Below are positions 1-7,929 of a DNA stretch of 64,000 nucleotides, piece after piece (the stretch's first letter is position 1; each line of letters begins with the position of its first letter). The notes under the pieces were generated by a model. The model had not been told where the DNA came from and searched no databases. It saw nothing but the letters and a program-made list of their open reading frames with translations. The position numbers and the translations under genes were made by a program. Source of the DNA: Lachnospiraceae bacterium (GTDB taxonomy: Bacteria; Bacillota; Clostridia; Lachnospirales; Lachnospiraceae); NCBI GenBank assembly GCA_029067085.1, contig JAIEFE010000003.1, positions 1 to 64,000 of the forward strand. The letters run 5' to 3'.

Positions 1-76
1 AGTTATGTTGAACCGCCGTATGCCGAACGGCATGTACGGTGGTGTGAGAGGGGAGAGAAAATCTCCCCTACTCGAT
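1..76 (+). mobile_element. 3' end of a group II intron (domains V-VI)
   Basis: The first bases fold like the conserved end of a bacterial group II intron. A domain V-like hairpin at about 10-42 (arms around AACCGCCGTATGCC and GGCATGTACGGTGG) is followed by the linker GTGAGAG. A domain VI-like hairpin at 50-68 comes next, and the segment ends in CTACTCGAT, a common group II 3' terminus. Any reverse transcriptase gene would lie upstream, outside the window. The downstream exon (77-210) has no recognisable gene, so the intron may sit in an intergenic or decayed site. The exact last intron base is inferred from the usual end motif. Confidence 0.75.
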
Positions 77-213
77 TATGGGCTTTAGCATGTTTCGGGC
101 AATGGCGTCAACTTAAGAAGGTTCAATGGCAGAGAAATGTAAGGTAAAGGCACTTCATCATATAACATCCGATGGAAATCCTGAAAGAACTTAAATGGGA
201 ACATATATCTCCT

Positions 214-249
214 CATAAAAAATGGCTATATGTTTCCATATAGCCATTT
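214..249 (-). terminator. Intrinsic terminator after the DUF1062-like gene
   Basis: A perfect 13-bp stem (220-232 with 237-249, 4-nt loop) lies 24 bases past the stop of the minus-strand gene. On the minus strand it is followed by TTTTATG. It could also stop plus-strand read-through from the intron. Confidence 0.75.
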
Positions 250-272
250 GCGTAATGATTTTATTTAAGCTG

Positions 273-857
273 CTATTCATCCATATGAAACCGGTTGGAA
301 TTGATACAGATAGAAATAAATTGCGGCATTTCCATTTTTAATTCTATTTCTTTCTTCTTCAAAAGACTTTTAACCTGACTTCGGGACAATCCTAAAACCT
401 CAGCAATTTGTTTTTCCGGACGGATCTTTAGCTGATAAGGATTATTTATTGTCACCAGAACCTGCTCCCCGGAATCATTGATTTCTAAGGGTTCATGCAA
501 CTTAACAAAATCATAATCTAGTCTGTCAAAATCAATATCCGCTTTGTTCTTCCGAAATAGCTGTATATTTCTGCCATACATTTCCGCAAGCTGTTCATTA
601 TTGTCCAAAAAACCCTGATATTCTTCCTTAGGTATAGAAGAAACTTTCTGCCGCTCATAAATGGTAAGATTGAGTGTATGTTTACATTCCTCACATTGAT
701 AAATCAGCCAGATATCCAGCTTATTACCATTGGCATTGATACGAAACTTTTTTGTGTTTTTAAAGTGTGTCTTTCTGCCACATTTGGGACATCCGCGAAT
801 GACCAGGAAGGAATCTTTCAGGACAATTTCATATTCAATTTTCTTTAAATAGCTCAT
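273..857 (-). CDS. DUF1062-like zinc-ribbon protein
   Basis: A 194-residue soluble protein. The N-terminal half carries two CxxC knuckles (CPKC at about residues 23-26 and CEEC at 55-58), arranged as a zinc ribbon in a segment that matches my recollection of the DUF1062 family. The C-terminal part contains a short helix-turn-helix-like stretch (AEVLGLSRSQVKSLLKKKE), so nucleic-acid binding is plausible but unproven. The ATG at 857 is preferred to the one at 863 because AGGAG then sits six bases upstream rather than directly abutting. The function of the family is unknown to me. The gene stands alone, with a strong terminator behind it and a palindromic repeat about 60 bases ahead of it. Confidence 0.8.
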   Translation of the reverse strand: MSYLKKIEYEIVLKDSFLVIRGCPKCGRKTHFKNTKKFRINANGNKLDIWLIYQCEECKHTLNLTIYERQKVSSIPKEEYQGFLDNNEQLAEMYGRNIQLFRKNKADIDFDRLDYDFVKLHEPLEINDSGEQVLVTINNPYQLKIRPEKQIAEVLGLSRSQVKSLLKKKEIELKMEMPQFISICINSNRFHMDE

Positions 858-910
858 TTGCATCTCCTGTTCACTTCATATCACGATGCATGGGCTATTA
901 CATTATTTCA

Positions 911-939
911 TTTTATTTGCAATAGCCATGCTATGCAAA
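911..939. repeat. Palindromic direct repeat, copy 1
   Basis: The core TTGCAATAGCCATGCTATG followed by CAAA is an imperfect dyad (half-site TTGCA(A)TAGC). A near-identical copy lies at 2360-2392, and the two flank the serine hydrolase gene. On the minus strand each copy sits just upstream of an ORF start, so an operator role is possible. Confidence 0.6.
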
Positions 940-1004
940 GTAAACGGGTGTAGTCATAAAAATAGTTCTCCTCTCATACATATTTGTTCCTCCGGGAATC
1001 CCCA

Positions 1005-2051
1005 TCAAAACAATTTTCCAACTGCATTTTCCAATTCGTTTAAAAATCCACTGCTAACACTTGAATTAACCATCGCAACCAATCCTTTTTGAGCTTTTAT
1101 CTGAAAGCACATTTCGGCAGCATACCCCAAATTCGCGCCGGAATGCTCAAAATATCCATTCGGATTCTCATCAGGAACAAAAAGGCCCAGTCCGGTTAAA
1201 GCACCCGGCAGTGTTTTCGTCATCATTGCTCGAACGCTTTCTCTGGTTAGAAAGTTACTTTGTCCTTCTGCCGCCCTCATAAGCTCTATCCCAAGAAGCA
1301 GCAATTCTTTTGGAGTAGTCCACAAACCTGCCGCTGCTAATTCCGGCATGATACAGAAATCACCATTAATCTTCATGTTATACACATCATAACCACTCGC
1401 ATAATTTGTATGAATATGTGTATTCAATGGCTGTTCAAATGTGCTCTGCCACATACCCAGCGGTAACAGAACCCATTCCCTGATAATATGTTCAAATGTT
1501 TCATTAAGAATATCACAAATCACTTTTTGCCCCAAAATATATCCACCACCTGAATACATCCAACCTGTATTTGGCGCAGCCTGCATAAAAAGGCCGATGT
1601 TATTTGCTGGAAATTGTCCTTTTAGAATCTGCTCAATTGTAGGAATCTCCATCGTATTCAAATAACCTGTAAATCCACTGATATTAAATCCTGAAACATG
1701 CCCCAGCAAATTTCTAAATGTAACAACATGGGGTTTCGCATCAAAAGTCTTATAAAAATCAACATCCGAATACTGCCGTATATCTTGATCCAAATCAATG
1801 ATTTCCGCCTCAGCTAAACGCAGCACCGAAACTGCAAACAAAACCTTGCTTATCGAGGCTGCCTGAAATAAAGTCTCATCATTAATCTCTCTTCGGGTGT
1901 CCTTGTCACAGACACCAAAACATTTTGTTTGAATATTACCTTCTTCTGCCACAGCAAGTGACAATCCGGGAACTTTATAAAATTCCATCCTTTCGGCAAA
2001 GTCCATTCCAAAATACTTTGCTTCCATAATTTCACTCAATATATCACACAT
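1005..2051 (-). CDS. Class C beta-lactamase-fold serine hydrolase
   Basis: A 348-residue protein of the beta-lactamase/PBP4*/esterase-B superfamily. The nucleophile motif SxxK is S66-I-S-K69. A tyrosine motif (WMYSGGG, about residue 167) takes the YxN position, and a C-terminal HSG (EHSGANLGY) takes the KTG position. HSG/HTG-type ends are typical of serine esterases and peptidase-like members rather than true AmpC enzymes. No signal peptide is visible, so it is probably cytoplasmic, and a hydrolytic role on peptides or esters is inferred. It is bracketed by two copies of a palindromic repeat and has no obvious operon partner. A GGAG lies about 13 bases ahead of the chosen ATG, which is a little far, so an internal start is possible. 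Confidence 0.85.
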   Translation of the reverse strand: MCDILSEIMEAKYFGMDFAERMEFYKVPGLSLAVAEEGNIQTKCFGVCDKDTRREINDETLFQAASISKVLFAVSVLRLAEAEIIDLDQDIRQYSDVDFYKTFDAKPHVVTFRNLLGHVSGFNISGFTGYLNTMEIPTIEQILKGQFPANNIGLFMQAAPNTGWMYSGGGYILGQKVICDILNETFEHIIREWVLLPLGMWQSTFEQPLNTHIHTNYASGYDVYNMKINGDFCIMPELAAAGLWTTPKELLLLGIELMRAAEGQSNFLTRESVRAMMTKTLPGALTGLGLFVPDENPNGYFEHSGANLGYAAEMCFQIKAQKGLVAMVNSSVSSGFLNELENAVGKLF

Positions 2052-2233
2052 TTATCCGATAAACTCCTCTCGCATATAATGTTCAAACTCTTGCATGATA
2101 ATTTTCTCTTTCCATAACACTATCGTGATCAATCTGCAATTTTTTGTTAGTGTAACATTTTTATAATACGACCCGCTACCTCATGCTTTTTTATAAAAAA
2201 ATATGAGCCAATACCAAGTATCAGCTCATATTT

Positions 2234-2356
2234 TCATTCGCTCATTTTTCTTAAGATACGCTGTATGCTTTTCTCCGACAGGTAATATTTACAGGCTAAT
2301 TCTGAAGTCTTGCGCCCTGCAAGATAATCTTTGTAAATCTGTTGGTCACGCATCAT
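2234..2356 (-). pseudogene. Remnant of a CD3324-family HTH protein
   Basis: A 40-codon reading frame contains YKDYLAGRKTSELACKYYL followed by SEKSIQRILRKM. From memory this matches the C-terminal helix-turn-helix of small CD3324/Mor-like regulators, which normally run about 90 residues. The N-terminal half is missing: an in-frame TAA lies four codons upstream of the first ATG. No clear ribosome binding site precedes it. It is most likely a decayed gene, although a short expressed HTH peptide cannot be excluded. Confidence 0.55.
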
Positions 2357-2359
2357 AAG

Positions 2360-2392
2360 TTTCTTTTATTGCAATAGCCAGTGCTATGCAAA
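2360..2392. repeat. Palindromic direct repeat, copy 2
   Basis: ATTGCAATAGCCAGTGCTAT followed by GCAAA; it differs from the copy at 911-939 by one inserted G and small changes in the flanking T-rich tract. It lies directly upstream of the HTH remnant on the minus strand. Confidence 0.6.
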
Positions 2393-2581
2393 CATGACAT
2401 ATCTTCTCATATACAAGTCCCCTTCTAAAATTTCTTTTAAATCATACCACCTAAAAATTGAACCTCAACGTCCGCTTAAGGTAGGGCTTACCATAAATAT
2501 CATACTACATTCTTTCTGTAAATTTTTGAAAGGCCGCCGTGCATATGGCGTAGGGTGATTTTTTTGTATTGTTATAATACA

Positions 2582-2613
2582 TTGATATTTTGCATCACAA
2601 ATAATAAAATATC
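2582..2613 (+). promoter_or_regulatory. Promoter of the transcarbamylase gene, with a dyad
   Basis: TTGATA (2582-2587), a 17-base spacer, then TAAAAT (2605-2610). A perfect 8-bp inverted repeat GATATTTT/AAAATATC (2584-2591 and 2606-2613) overlaps both hexamers and could be a repressor site. The same promoter recurs at 4978-5006. Confidence 0.65.
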
Positions 2614-2646
2614 ATTATAAACACGAATTGACAGAGGAGATCTTGA

Positions 2647-3495
2647 ATGAAAAACTTTATAAGATTGACAGATTATACAGCAAGTGATATCTATGATATT
2701 TTCAGGCTTGCGGATGAAGTTTTGCAAGGGAAATACCATGATATTTTTAAGGGGAAAAGCGTAGTTCTCTTTTTCCCAAGTGCAAGCATCAGAACAAGGG
2801 TTACATTTGAAAAGGGAATCTATTTGTTAGGCGGACAGCCTATTTTATTCCCAACTGAAACGCTTGATAAAAAAGAAGATTTAAAAGATGTATGCGGGTA
2901 TTTGAATAATTGGGCGGACATGATAATCGTCAGGCACAAGGATATTAATGTGTTGGAAAAAATGGTGAAATATTCCAAAGTTCCGGTTATCAATGCCATG
3001 ACAGATAGCAATCATCCATGTGAAATAGTGACGGATATGTATTCCCTGTCAAAAATCAGAGATAATTTTGTTAATGATAAATATTTATTCTGCGGAAAAT
3101 CCGGAAATATCGGTTTGGCATGGAAAGAAGCTTCTGAAGTGATGGGATTTGATCTGTCACAATGCTGCGGTGCCGGATACGAAATAGATGGCATAAATAC
3201 ATATCATAATATCAAAGAGGCAGTCAAAGGAAAGGATATTATCTGTACCGATTCTTTGCCGGCTGAAGTATTAGGCGATTTCAGGGAGTGTCAGGTAACC
3301 AGAGAAATCATGGATATGGCAAATGAACATGCAGTATTAAATCCCTGCCCGCCGTTTTATCGCGGCGAGGAAGTTTCTGATGATGTAATAGAGTCTAAGT
3401 ATTTTGTGGGATATGAATTTAAAAAGAATTTACTGGCAGTGCAGCAGGCGGTTATGATATGGTGTATGGCACATAATCTCTTATCGCATCATTAA
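2647..3495 (+). CDS. Ornithine/aspartate transcarbamylase-family protein
   Basis: A 282-residue member of the carbamoyltransferase fold, shorter than typical ornithine transcarbamylase (about 310-330). The carbamoyl-phosphate loop reads PSASIRTR (residues 44-51), against STRTR in classical enzymes. HPCE replaces the usual HPxQ, and the C-terminal loop reads NPCPPFYRGEE in place of HCLPxxRGEE. The ornithine-binding segment D-x-SMG is not seen: TDSLP occupies that region. Carbamoyl-phosphate binding therefore looks likely, but the amino substrate is probably not ornithine. The gene is monocistronic or heads a short unit with the Nudix gene, behind a well-formed promoter. An AGAGGAG lies about six bases before the ATG. 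I leave the symbol blank because the substrate is uncertain. Confidence 0.75.
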   Translation: MKNFIRLTDYTASDIYDIFRLADEVLQGKYHDIFKGKSVVLFFPSASIRTRVTFEKGIYLLGGQPILFPTETLDKKEDLKDVCGYLNNWADMIIVRHKDINVLEKMVKYSKVPVINAMTDSNHPCEIVTDMYSLSKIRDNFVNDKYLFCGKSGNIGLAWKEASEVMGFDLSQCCGAGYEIDGINTYHNIKEAVKGKDIICTDSLPAEVLGDFRECQVTREIMDMANEHAVLNPCPPFYRGEEVSDDVIESKYFVGYEFKKNLLAVQQAVMIWCMAHNLLSHH

Positions 3496-3663
3496 TCCAT
3501 ATCGCAATTTTTGTAAAAGAAGTAGAAGCTATGTCTCTTGTATTTCGATTGTCTGTTTTTTTGTTTACATTTTACACATACAGGAGTTTATGAAATAAAC
3601 GAGCGGCTATTTTGATGAAAAGTTAGGTAATGATATTAAGCAGATGCAAGGAGGAATGCGTTA

Positions 3664-4092
3664 ATGACTGAGGTTAAGTTTTATGATGATATAGAGGATG
3701 AACTGCTTAAATTTGCCGTGATAATATCCAAAACGAAGAATCAGTATGTCTTTTGCAAACATAAGGATAGAGATACATGGGAGATTCCCGGAGGGCACAG
3801 GGAACAAGGGGAGAATATTACAGATACGGCAAAGCGGGAACTGTATGAGGAAACAGGTGCTCTGGAATTTGATATTGAGCCCATTTGTGTATACTCTGTT
3901 ACTGCGCCTGATAATTTTGATGGCAGGGAATCTTTTGGAATGCTGTTTTTTGCCGATATAAAGTGTTTTGAAGCAGAGTTACATAGTGAGATTGAAAAAA
4001 TTGTGATAACGAATGAACTGCCGGAAAGGTGGACATACCCCGATATTCAACCGCATTTGATGAGAGAAGCAAAGAAACGAGGGTATCTGTAA
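3664..4092 (+). CDS. Nudix hydrolase
   Basis: A 142-residue single-domain Nudix protein. The box is complete: G44-x5-E50-x7-R58-E59-L60-x-E62-E63-x-G65, so Mg-dependent cleavage of a nucleoside-diphosphate-linked substrate is expected. The substrate cannot be read from the sequence. It has a strong ribosome binding site (AAGGAGGAATGCGTTA before ATG). The 60 bases ahead of it resemble the 3' end of the HAD gene at 5.8 kb, and its first 120 bases are repeated at 5850-5975. The present arrangement therefore came from a duplication of a HAD-Nudix gene pair. Confidence 0.85.
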   Translation: MTEVKFYDDIEDELLKFAVIISKTKNQYVFCKHKDRDTWEIPGGHREQGENITDTAKRELYEETGALEFDIEPICVYSVTAPDNFDGRESFGMLFFADIKCFEAELHSEIEKIVITNELPERWTYPDIQPHLMREAKKRGYL

Positions 4093-4118
4093 AATTAATA
4101 CATTCAAGTGACTACAAA

Positions 4119-4895
4119 TTACAAGATTGATTGTCTCAAATACGCCGCAATACCATCTTCATCATTACTGCCGATCACCAGATCTGCGATTTCCAGGACC
4201 TCGTTGATAGCATTTCCCATGGCAATTCCTTTTCCGCATAATTTAAGCATTCCGATATCGGCATAATCATCGCCGAATGCGATAATTTCTTCCGTCTCTA
4301 TTCCGCATGCGGAGCATACTTCCATGATGGCTTTTTCTTTTGTGACATCCTTTTTTGTAAACTTGTACCAATATCCGTCTGAAAAACGTATACAATCACA
4401 GTCATGCAGCATTTCCTTAAGCAGCTTTGCATGACTGTCTTTAAAAATCTCTACACACATTTTTAAGGAAGTTTCTGCAAAATCTTTAAAGTCTGTATAA
4501 ATGCTGTCTCCCCAGCTTTGATCCTGTTTTTTAGGATCGATCTTATAGTTCCAGTAATGGGAATCTACTGTATCGATCGTTATTTCGCAATCCATACCGC
4601 ATACTTCTCTGGCAGCTGCGATCATTTGTCTTGTTTCTTCTTTGGAAAATTCAGCTTTGTATATGTATTCGCTATTATATTTTACCAGAGCTCCGCCGCT
4701 TGCGATCAATATATCCGGTTGTAATTCTTCTATAAAAGATAGTGCGTTTTGTTCACTTCTGGACGTGGATACACCGATTAATATGCCTTTTTCCCTGGAT
4801 TCTTGCAGTGCTCTTAACGTTGACTGTGAAATGGTTTTGTCACTGCGAAGTAATGTTCCATCCAGATCAAATAAAAGTAACTTGCATTTTTTCAT
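4119..4895 (-). CDS. Cof-type HAD hydrolase
   Basis: A 258-residue haloacid dehalogenase-superfamily phosphatase. Motif I is FDLDGTL (nucleophile D10, acid/base D12), motif II is STSRS (about residue 58-62), the lysine is in the KFTKKD region, and motif IV is GDDYADIGML near residue 210. A C2-type cap lies between motifs II and III. Cof/YidA-like proteins dephosphorylate sugar phosphates and related metabolites; the specific substrate here is unknown. GAGGTAAAAAC precedes the ATG. It is transcribed convergently with the Nudix gene. Confidence 0.88.
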   Translation of the reverse strand: MKKCKLLLFDLDGTLLRSDKTISQSTLRALQESREKGILIGVSTSRSEQNALSFIEELQPDILIASGGALVKYNSEYIYKAEFSKEETRQMIAAAREVCGMDCEITIDTVDSHYWNYKIDPKKQDQSWGDSIYTDFKDFAETSLKMCVEIFKDSHAKLLKEMLHDCDCIRFSDGYWYKFTKKDVTKEKAIMEVCSACGIETEEIIAFGDDYADIGMLKLCGKGIAMGNAINEVLEIADLVIGSNDEDGIAAYLRQSIL

Positions 4896-4977
4896 GTTTT
4901 TACCTCAGAATAGCTTTTTGAAAGACTGTTTTGTGCTATTGTAGTATAGGGTGGTTTTTCTATATTACCATAACACA

Positions 4978-5006
4978 TTGATATTTTCTATCACAAGGAA
5001 TAAAAT
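4978..5006 (+). promoter_or_regulatory. Promoter of the HAD gene, copy of the 2582 promoter
   Basis: TTGATA (4978-4983), 17 bases, TAAAAT (5001-5006), with the same 8-bp dyad across it. About 75 bases here align closely with 2536-2624, so the two units probably share regulation. Confidence 0.65.
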
Positions 5007-5126
5007 ATCATTATAAACACATGCAAGACAACAGCAATATATTTATAAAGAAGGCACGTTATGGCAGCACGGGCGGAGAGACAAAGGTAGTTATCTATGG
5101 AAAATTATGCAATGGAGATAAATCAC

Positions 5127-5857
5127 ATGAAATTACCAAAGATGATACTGTTTGATTATGGGCAAACACTTATTGCAGAACAGAAATTTGACGGCATAAA
5201 GGGAACAGAGGCTGTTTTCAGTATGCTGCAAAAAATAAACATAATTTGTCGGCAGAGCAGGTACAGGCTAAAGCAAATGAGATCAATCAGGAATTAGGAA
5301 GATTTGATCCTGAGAAAAGGCACATATTTCAAATAGAGATACCCAATACAATGTTTACGCCTTATCTCTATGAATCGCAGGGAATAGAGATTGCATTAAG
5401 CAATGCAGAAATTGACACAGTGTTTTGGAATGCTGCGGCCCCGGGAGTGCCGACAGAGGGGATAAAAGATTTTTTAGAATATCTGAAGAAAAAAGGTATC
5501 CGCACAGGCGTAATTAGTAATATTTCCTATGATCCGTCAGTGGTTGCAGAGCGTATCAATCGGCTGCTTCCGGAAAATGCTTTTGAAATTATGATTACTT
5601 CCAGTCATTTTATATTCCGTAAGCCAAATAAAAGGATATTCGATCTGGCTTTGGAAAAAGCTGACTTGCGGCCGGACGAAGTCTGGTATATCGGAGATCA
5701 GTACGAATGTGATGTCAAAGGTTCCTTAAATGCAGGCCTGTTCCCGGTATGGTACATAGGGGCGATTGATTTGCCATATAAAGAGGATAAAAACATTCTG
5801 ACAGTCACAAATTGGGACGAATTAAGGCGACGGATGGAGGCGTGCGTTAATGACTGA
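5127..5857 (+). pseudogene. HAD-superfamily hydrolase, frameshifted
   Basis: Two overlapping reading frames together give one HAD protein of about 240 residues. The 5' part (from ATG 5127 with GGAGAT seven bases ahead; an in-frame ATG at 5097 is possible) holds motif I FDYGQTL. The 3' part holds motif II VISNIS, the lysine in FRKPNK and motif IV YIGDQYECD. The frame changes in the A-rich run near 5229-5245, where one frame reads LQKINIICRQ and the other continues KHNLSAEQ. This is either a natural inactivation or an assembly error in a homopolymer. Position 2 after the nucleophile is Gly-Gln rather than Asp, so even an intact version would be unusual. Confidence 0.75.
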
Positions 5858-5980
5858 GGTTAAGTTTTATGATGCCACAGAGGATGAACTGCTTAAAGTT
5901 GCTGTGATAATATCCTAAACAGAGGATCAGCATGTCTTTTGCAAACATAAGAATAGAGATACATGGGAAGTTTCCGGGGG
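5850..5980 (+). pseudogene. Truncated duplicate of the Nudix gene at 3664
   Basis: The first 120 bases of the Nudix gene at 3664 recur here with scattered substitutions. The copy stops after 22 codons because AAA has become TAA (ATATCCTAAAC). The resemblance ends just before the Nudix box, where the next gene begins. Its ATG overlaps the stop of the HAD gene, preserving the old HAD-Nudix coupling. It is a dead fragment that now forms the leader of the fusion gene at 5987. Confidence 0.8.
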
Positions 5981-5986
5981 CTTATT

Positions 5987-6844
5987 ATGGAAAAATGGGA
6001 TTTGTATACAAAGTACAGAGAGAATACAGGAAAAGAACATATCCGTGGAGAAGCGATTCCCGACGGCTTCTATCATTTGGTAGTACATGTCTGGATACGC
6101 AACAGCAAAGGGGAATATCTTATTTCTCAGCGTTCCGCCAATAGACCGACATTTCCGCTTATGTGGGAATGCGCCGGAGGTTCTGTAATAGAAGGGGAAA
6201 GTAGTATAGAAGGAGCCATCAGGGAAGTGAAAGAAGAAGTAGGCTTGGACCTGAAAGAGGAAGACGGCCGCTTACTTTTTTCAAAAATCCGTGGTACGGA
6301 TTATAAGTACGAGTGTAAGGTATTCAACGATATCATGGATGTGTGGCTTTTCGATTATGACGGAGAGTTACGACTGGAAGAAGCCACCACGGATGAGGTT
6401 GCAGCCTGCAAATGGATGACGGTCTCAGATATTAGAGCGTTGTATGAGGAGAAAAAGCTGGTGCCGACTCTGGATTATTTCTTCTGCGCTTTGGAAGTTG
6501 ATGAACCGGATTACAGCCATATCATCGGAAAAACTGTAAAAGGAACCGTTGACCGGCCATTGGGTACGCCTCATCCCCGGCATCCCAAAATGATTTATCC
6601 GATCAATTACGGGTATGTAGATGGTGTATTTGCAGGTGACGGAGCGGAGCAGGATGTGTATCTGTTTGGAGCAGATACACCTTTGAAGCAATTTGAAGGC
6701 AAGGTAATAGCCGTGTGGCATCGTTTTGATGATGTGGAAGACAAATGGATCGTGTCTTTAGATGGAGAGGATATTTCGGACGAAAAAATCTTAGGAGATA
6801 TTTCCTTCCAAGAGCAGTTTTTCTATGGGAAATTATATAGGTGA
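5987..6844 (+). CDS. Nudix hydrolase fused to a pyrophosphatase-like domain
   Basis: A 285-residue two-domain protein. Residues 1-165 form a Nudix domain of the isopentenyl-diphosphate isomerase-like type, with a complete box (G65-x5-E71-x7-R79-E80-V-x-E83-E84-x-G86). Residues 178-285 (IGKTVKGTVDRPLG..HPKMIYPINYGY) resemble the small inorganic pyrophosphatase-like proteins that stand alone in many Clostridia. A Nudix reaction often releases pyrophosphate or a nucleotide diphosphate, so a fused pyrophosphatase-like domain could pull it forward; that coupling is inference. The start at 5987 is preceded by GGGGG. The fragment of the duplicated Nudix gene lies directly upstream, so the start region was probably assembled by recombination. 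Confidence 0.8.
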   Translation: MEKWDLYTKYRENTGKEHIRGEAIPDGFYHLVVHVWIRNSKGEYLISQRSANRPTFPLMWECAGGSVIEGESSIEGAIREVKEEVGLDLKEEDGRLLFSKIRGTDYKYECKVFNDIMDVWLFDYDGELRLEEATTDEVAACKWMTVSDIRALYEEKKLVPTLDYFFCALEVDEPDYSHIIGKTVKGTVDRPLGTPHPRHPKMIYPINYGYVDGVFAGDGAEQDVYLFGADTPLKQFEGKVIAVWHRFDDVEDKWIVSLDGEDISDEKILGDISFQEQFFYGKLYR

Positions 6845-6850
6845 TTAAAA

Positions 6851-6882
6851 AGCTATAGAGAGATTTTACTCCCTCTATAGCT
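6851..6882 (-). terminator. Terminator between convergent genes
   Basis: A 10-bp stem AGCTATAGAG/CTCTATAGCT (6851-6860 and 6873-6882) with TTTTT on the minus-strand side. It serves the AraC gene and probably the Nudix fusion as well. Confidence 0.75.
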
Positions 6883-6892
6883 GTCACTTTAT

Positions 6893-7786
6893 TTAGGAAA
6901 GGTCTTTTTTAACGGGAATCCACAATTCACAAAACAGTCCCTCTCTGCCCTTTTCAAAATAGATTTCATAGTCCGTATCGTCTGTCTGCACATATCCTGT
7001 CTGGGGAGAAAACTCTTTGTAGAATTTACTCCACATCTCGCCGATACAGTCGCCATCGGTGCCGAGGCACTGAAATACGGCATAATCAGCGGCAGCAGAT
7101 TCCCATAAGGAATAGCCGTTATCCAATAATTTTTTTACGCCTGCCGAATCCGTGTCCTCATCAATGATCACGCCGATACCGTAATCAAAGTGCGTTTCAT
7201 TTTCCTTTGCAGGGCTGCACAGACCGTAGATATCCCGTTTTCCCTCCTTCCGAAGCTGCTTCATGGGCTCGACCAGATTCTTATCATAGCATTCGGTCCA
7301 GAAATCCGGGATGCTGTGGTCATTGTCGTCATTGATGATTTCGTTGGAAAAAGCCCTTACCATTGCAAGAAACTGCTGCGGTTCTCTGTGTTCCATTCTG
7401 TAATCCATAATACTACCACCTTCCATTGTAATCTTTATCACAAGGGGGTTGAATAAATGAAGCTTCGCGCCCGGTTTCTTCGCCTGTTTCGGCGTGGAAC
7501 CATGGAAGCGCGAAAAGGCTTTGGAAAAGCTTTCCGGTGACTCGTAGCCATACTTATATGCGGCATCAATAACTGACAGATTCGTAGTCTGAAGTTCCTG
7601 CGCCGCTAAAGTAAGGCGACGGTTTCGGATGTATTCATTGGCTGTCATTCCGGCAATAAAGCTGAATGTCCGATGAAAGTTGTAGCTCGACATATGAATG
7701 CTTTTGGCGACATCAGCATAATTAATGTCTTCATGAATGTGTTCTTCCATATAGTTGATCGCCAGTTGAATAAGGTGTATTGCCAT
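6893..7786 (-). CDS. AraC-family regulator with GyrI-like effector domain
   Basis: A 297-residue transcription regulator. Residues 1-105 hold the two-HTH AraC DNA-binding domain at the N-terminus (recognition around YNFHRTFSFIAGMTANEYIR and AYKYGYESPESFSKAFSRFHG). Residues 125-297 form a GyrI/SbmC-type small-molecule binding domain (for example YGIGVIID and DYEIYFEKG). This order is typical of Rob/SoxS-like drug-responsive activators in Firmicutes. The ligand and targets are unknown; no efflux gene is adjacent. GAAAGG lies about 11 bases before the ATG. Confidence 0.9.
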   Translation of the reverse strand: MAIHLIQLAINYMEEHIHEDINYADVAKSIHMSSYNFHRTFSFIAGMTANEYIRNRRLTLAAQELQTTNLSVIDAAYKYGYESPESFSKAFSRFHGSTPKQAKKPGAKLHLFNPLVIKITMEGGSIMDYRMEHREPQQFLAMVRAFSNEIINDDNDHSIPDFWTECYDKNLVEPMKQLRKEGKRDIYGLCSPAKENETHFDYGIGVIIDEDTDSAGVKKLLDNGYSLWESAAADYAVFQCLGTDGDCIGEMWSKFYKEFSPQTGYVQTDDTDYEIYFEKGREGLFCELWIPVKKDLS

Positions 7787-7929
7787 GGTAACATTTGCCT
7801 TTCCGAGACCGGTTTCCTTGTGTAGGTCTATTGTATTTCACTGGATCCGAAAAGTCCTGTTCTTGCTTGCTCAAATATGTTCCAATATGGTGGAGTTTAT
7901 GCCGCAGTTTTGAGATAAATAGCAGCTTA

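Larger units (their letters stand above)
2052..2646. other. Long intergenic stretch with a gene remnant and a promoter
   Basis: About 600 bases without an intact gene. It contains a 40-codon minus-strand remnant (2234-2356), the second palindromic repeat (2360-2392) and, at its right end, the promoter of the transcarbamylase gene (2582-2610). I see nothing interpretable between 2400 and 2530. Confidence 0.6.

Noticed and set aside
886-1092. Plus-strand 68-codon ORF
   Set aside because: It overlaps the 3' end of the serine hydrolase antisense, has no ribosome binding site and no recognisable sequence.
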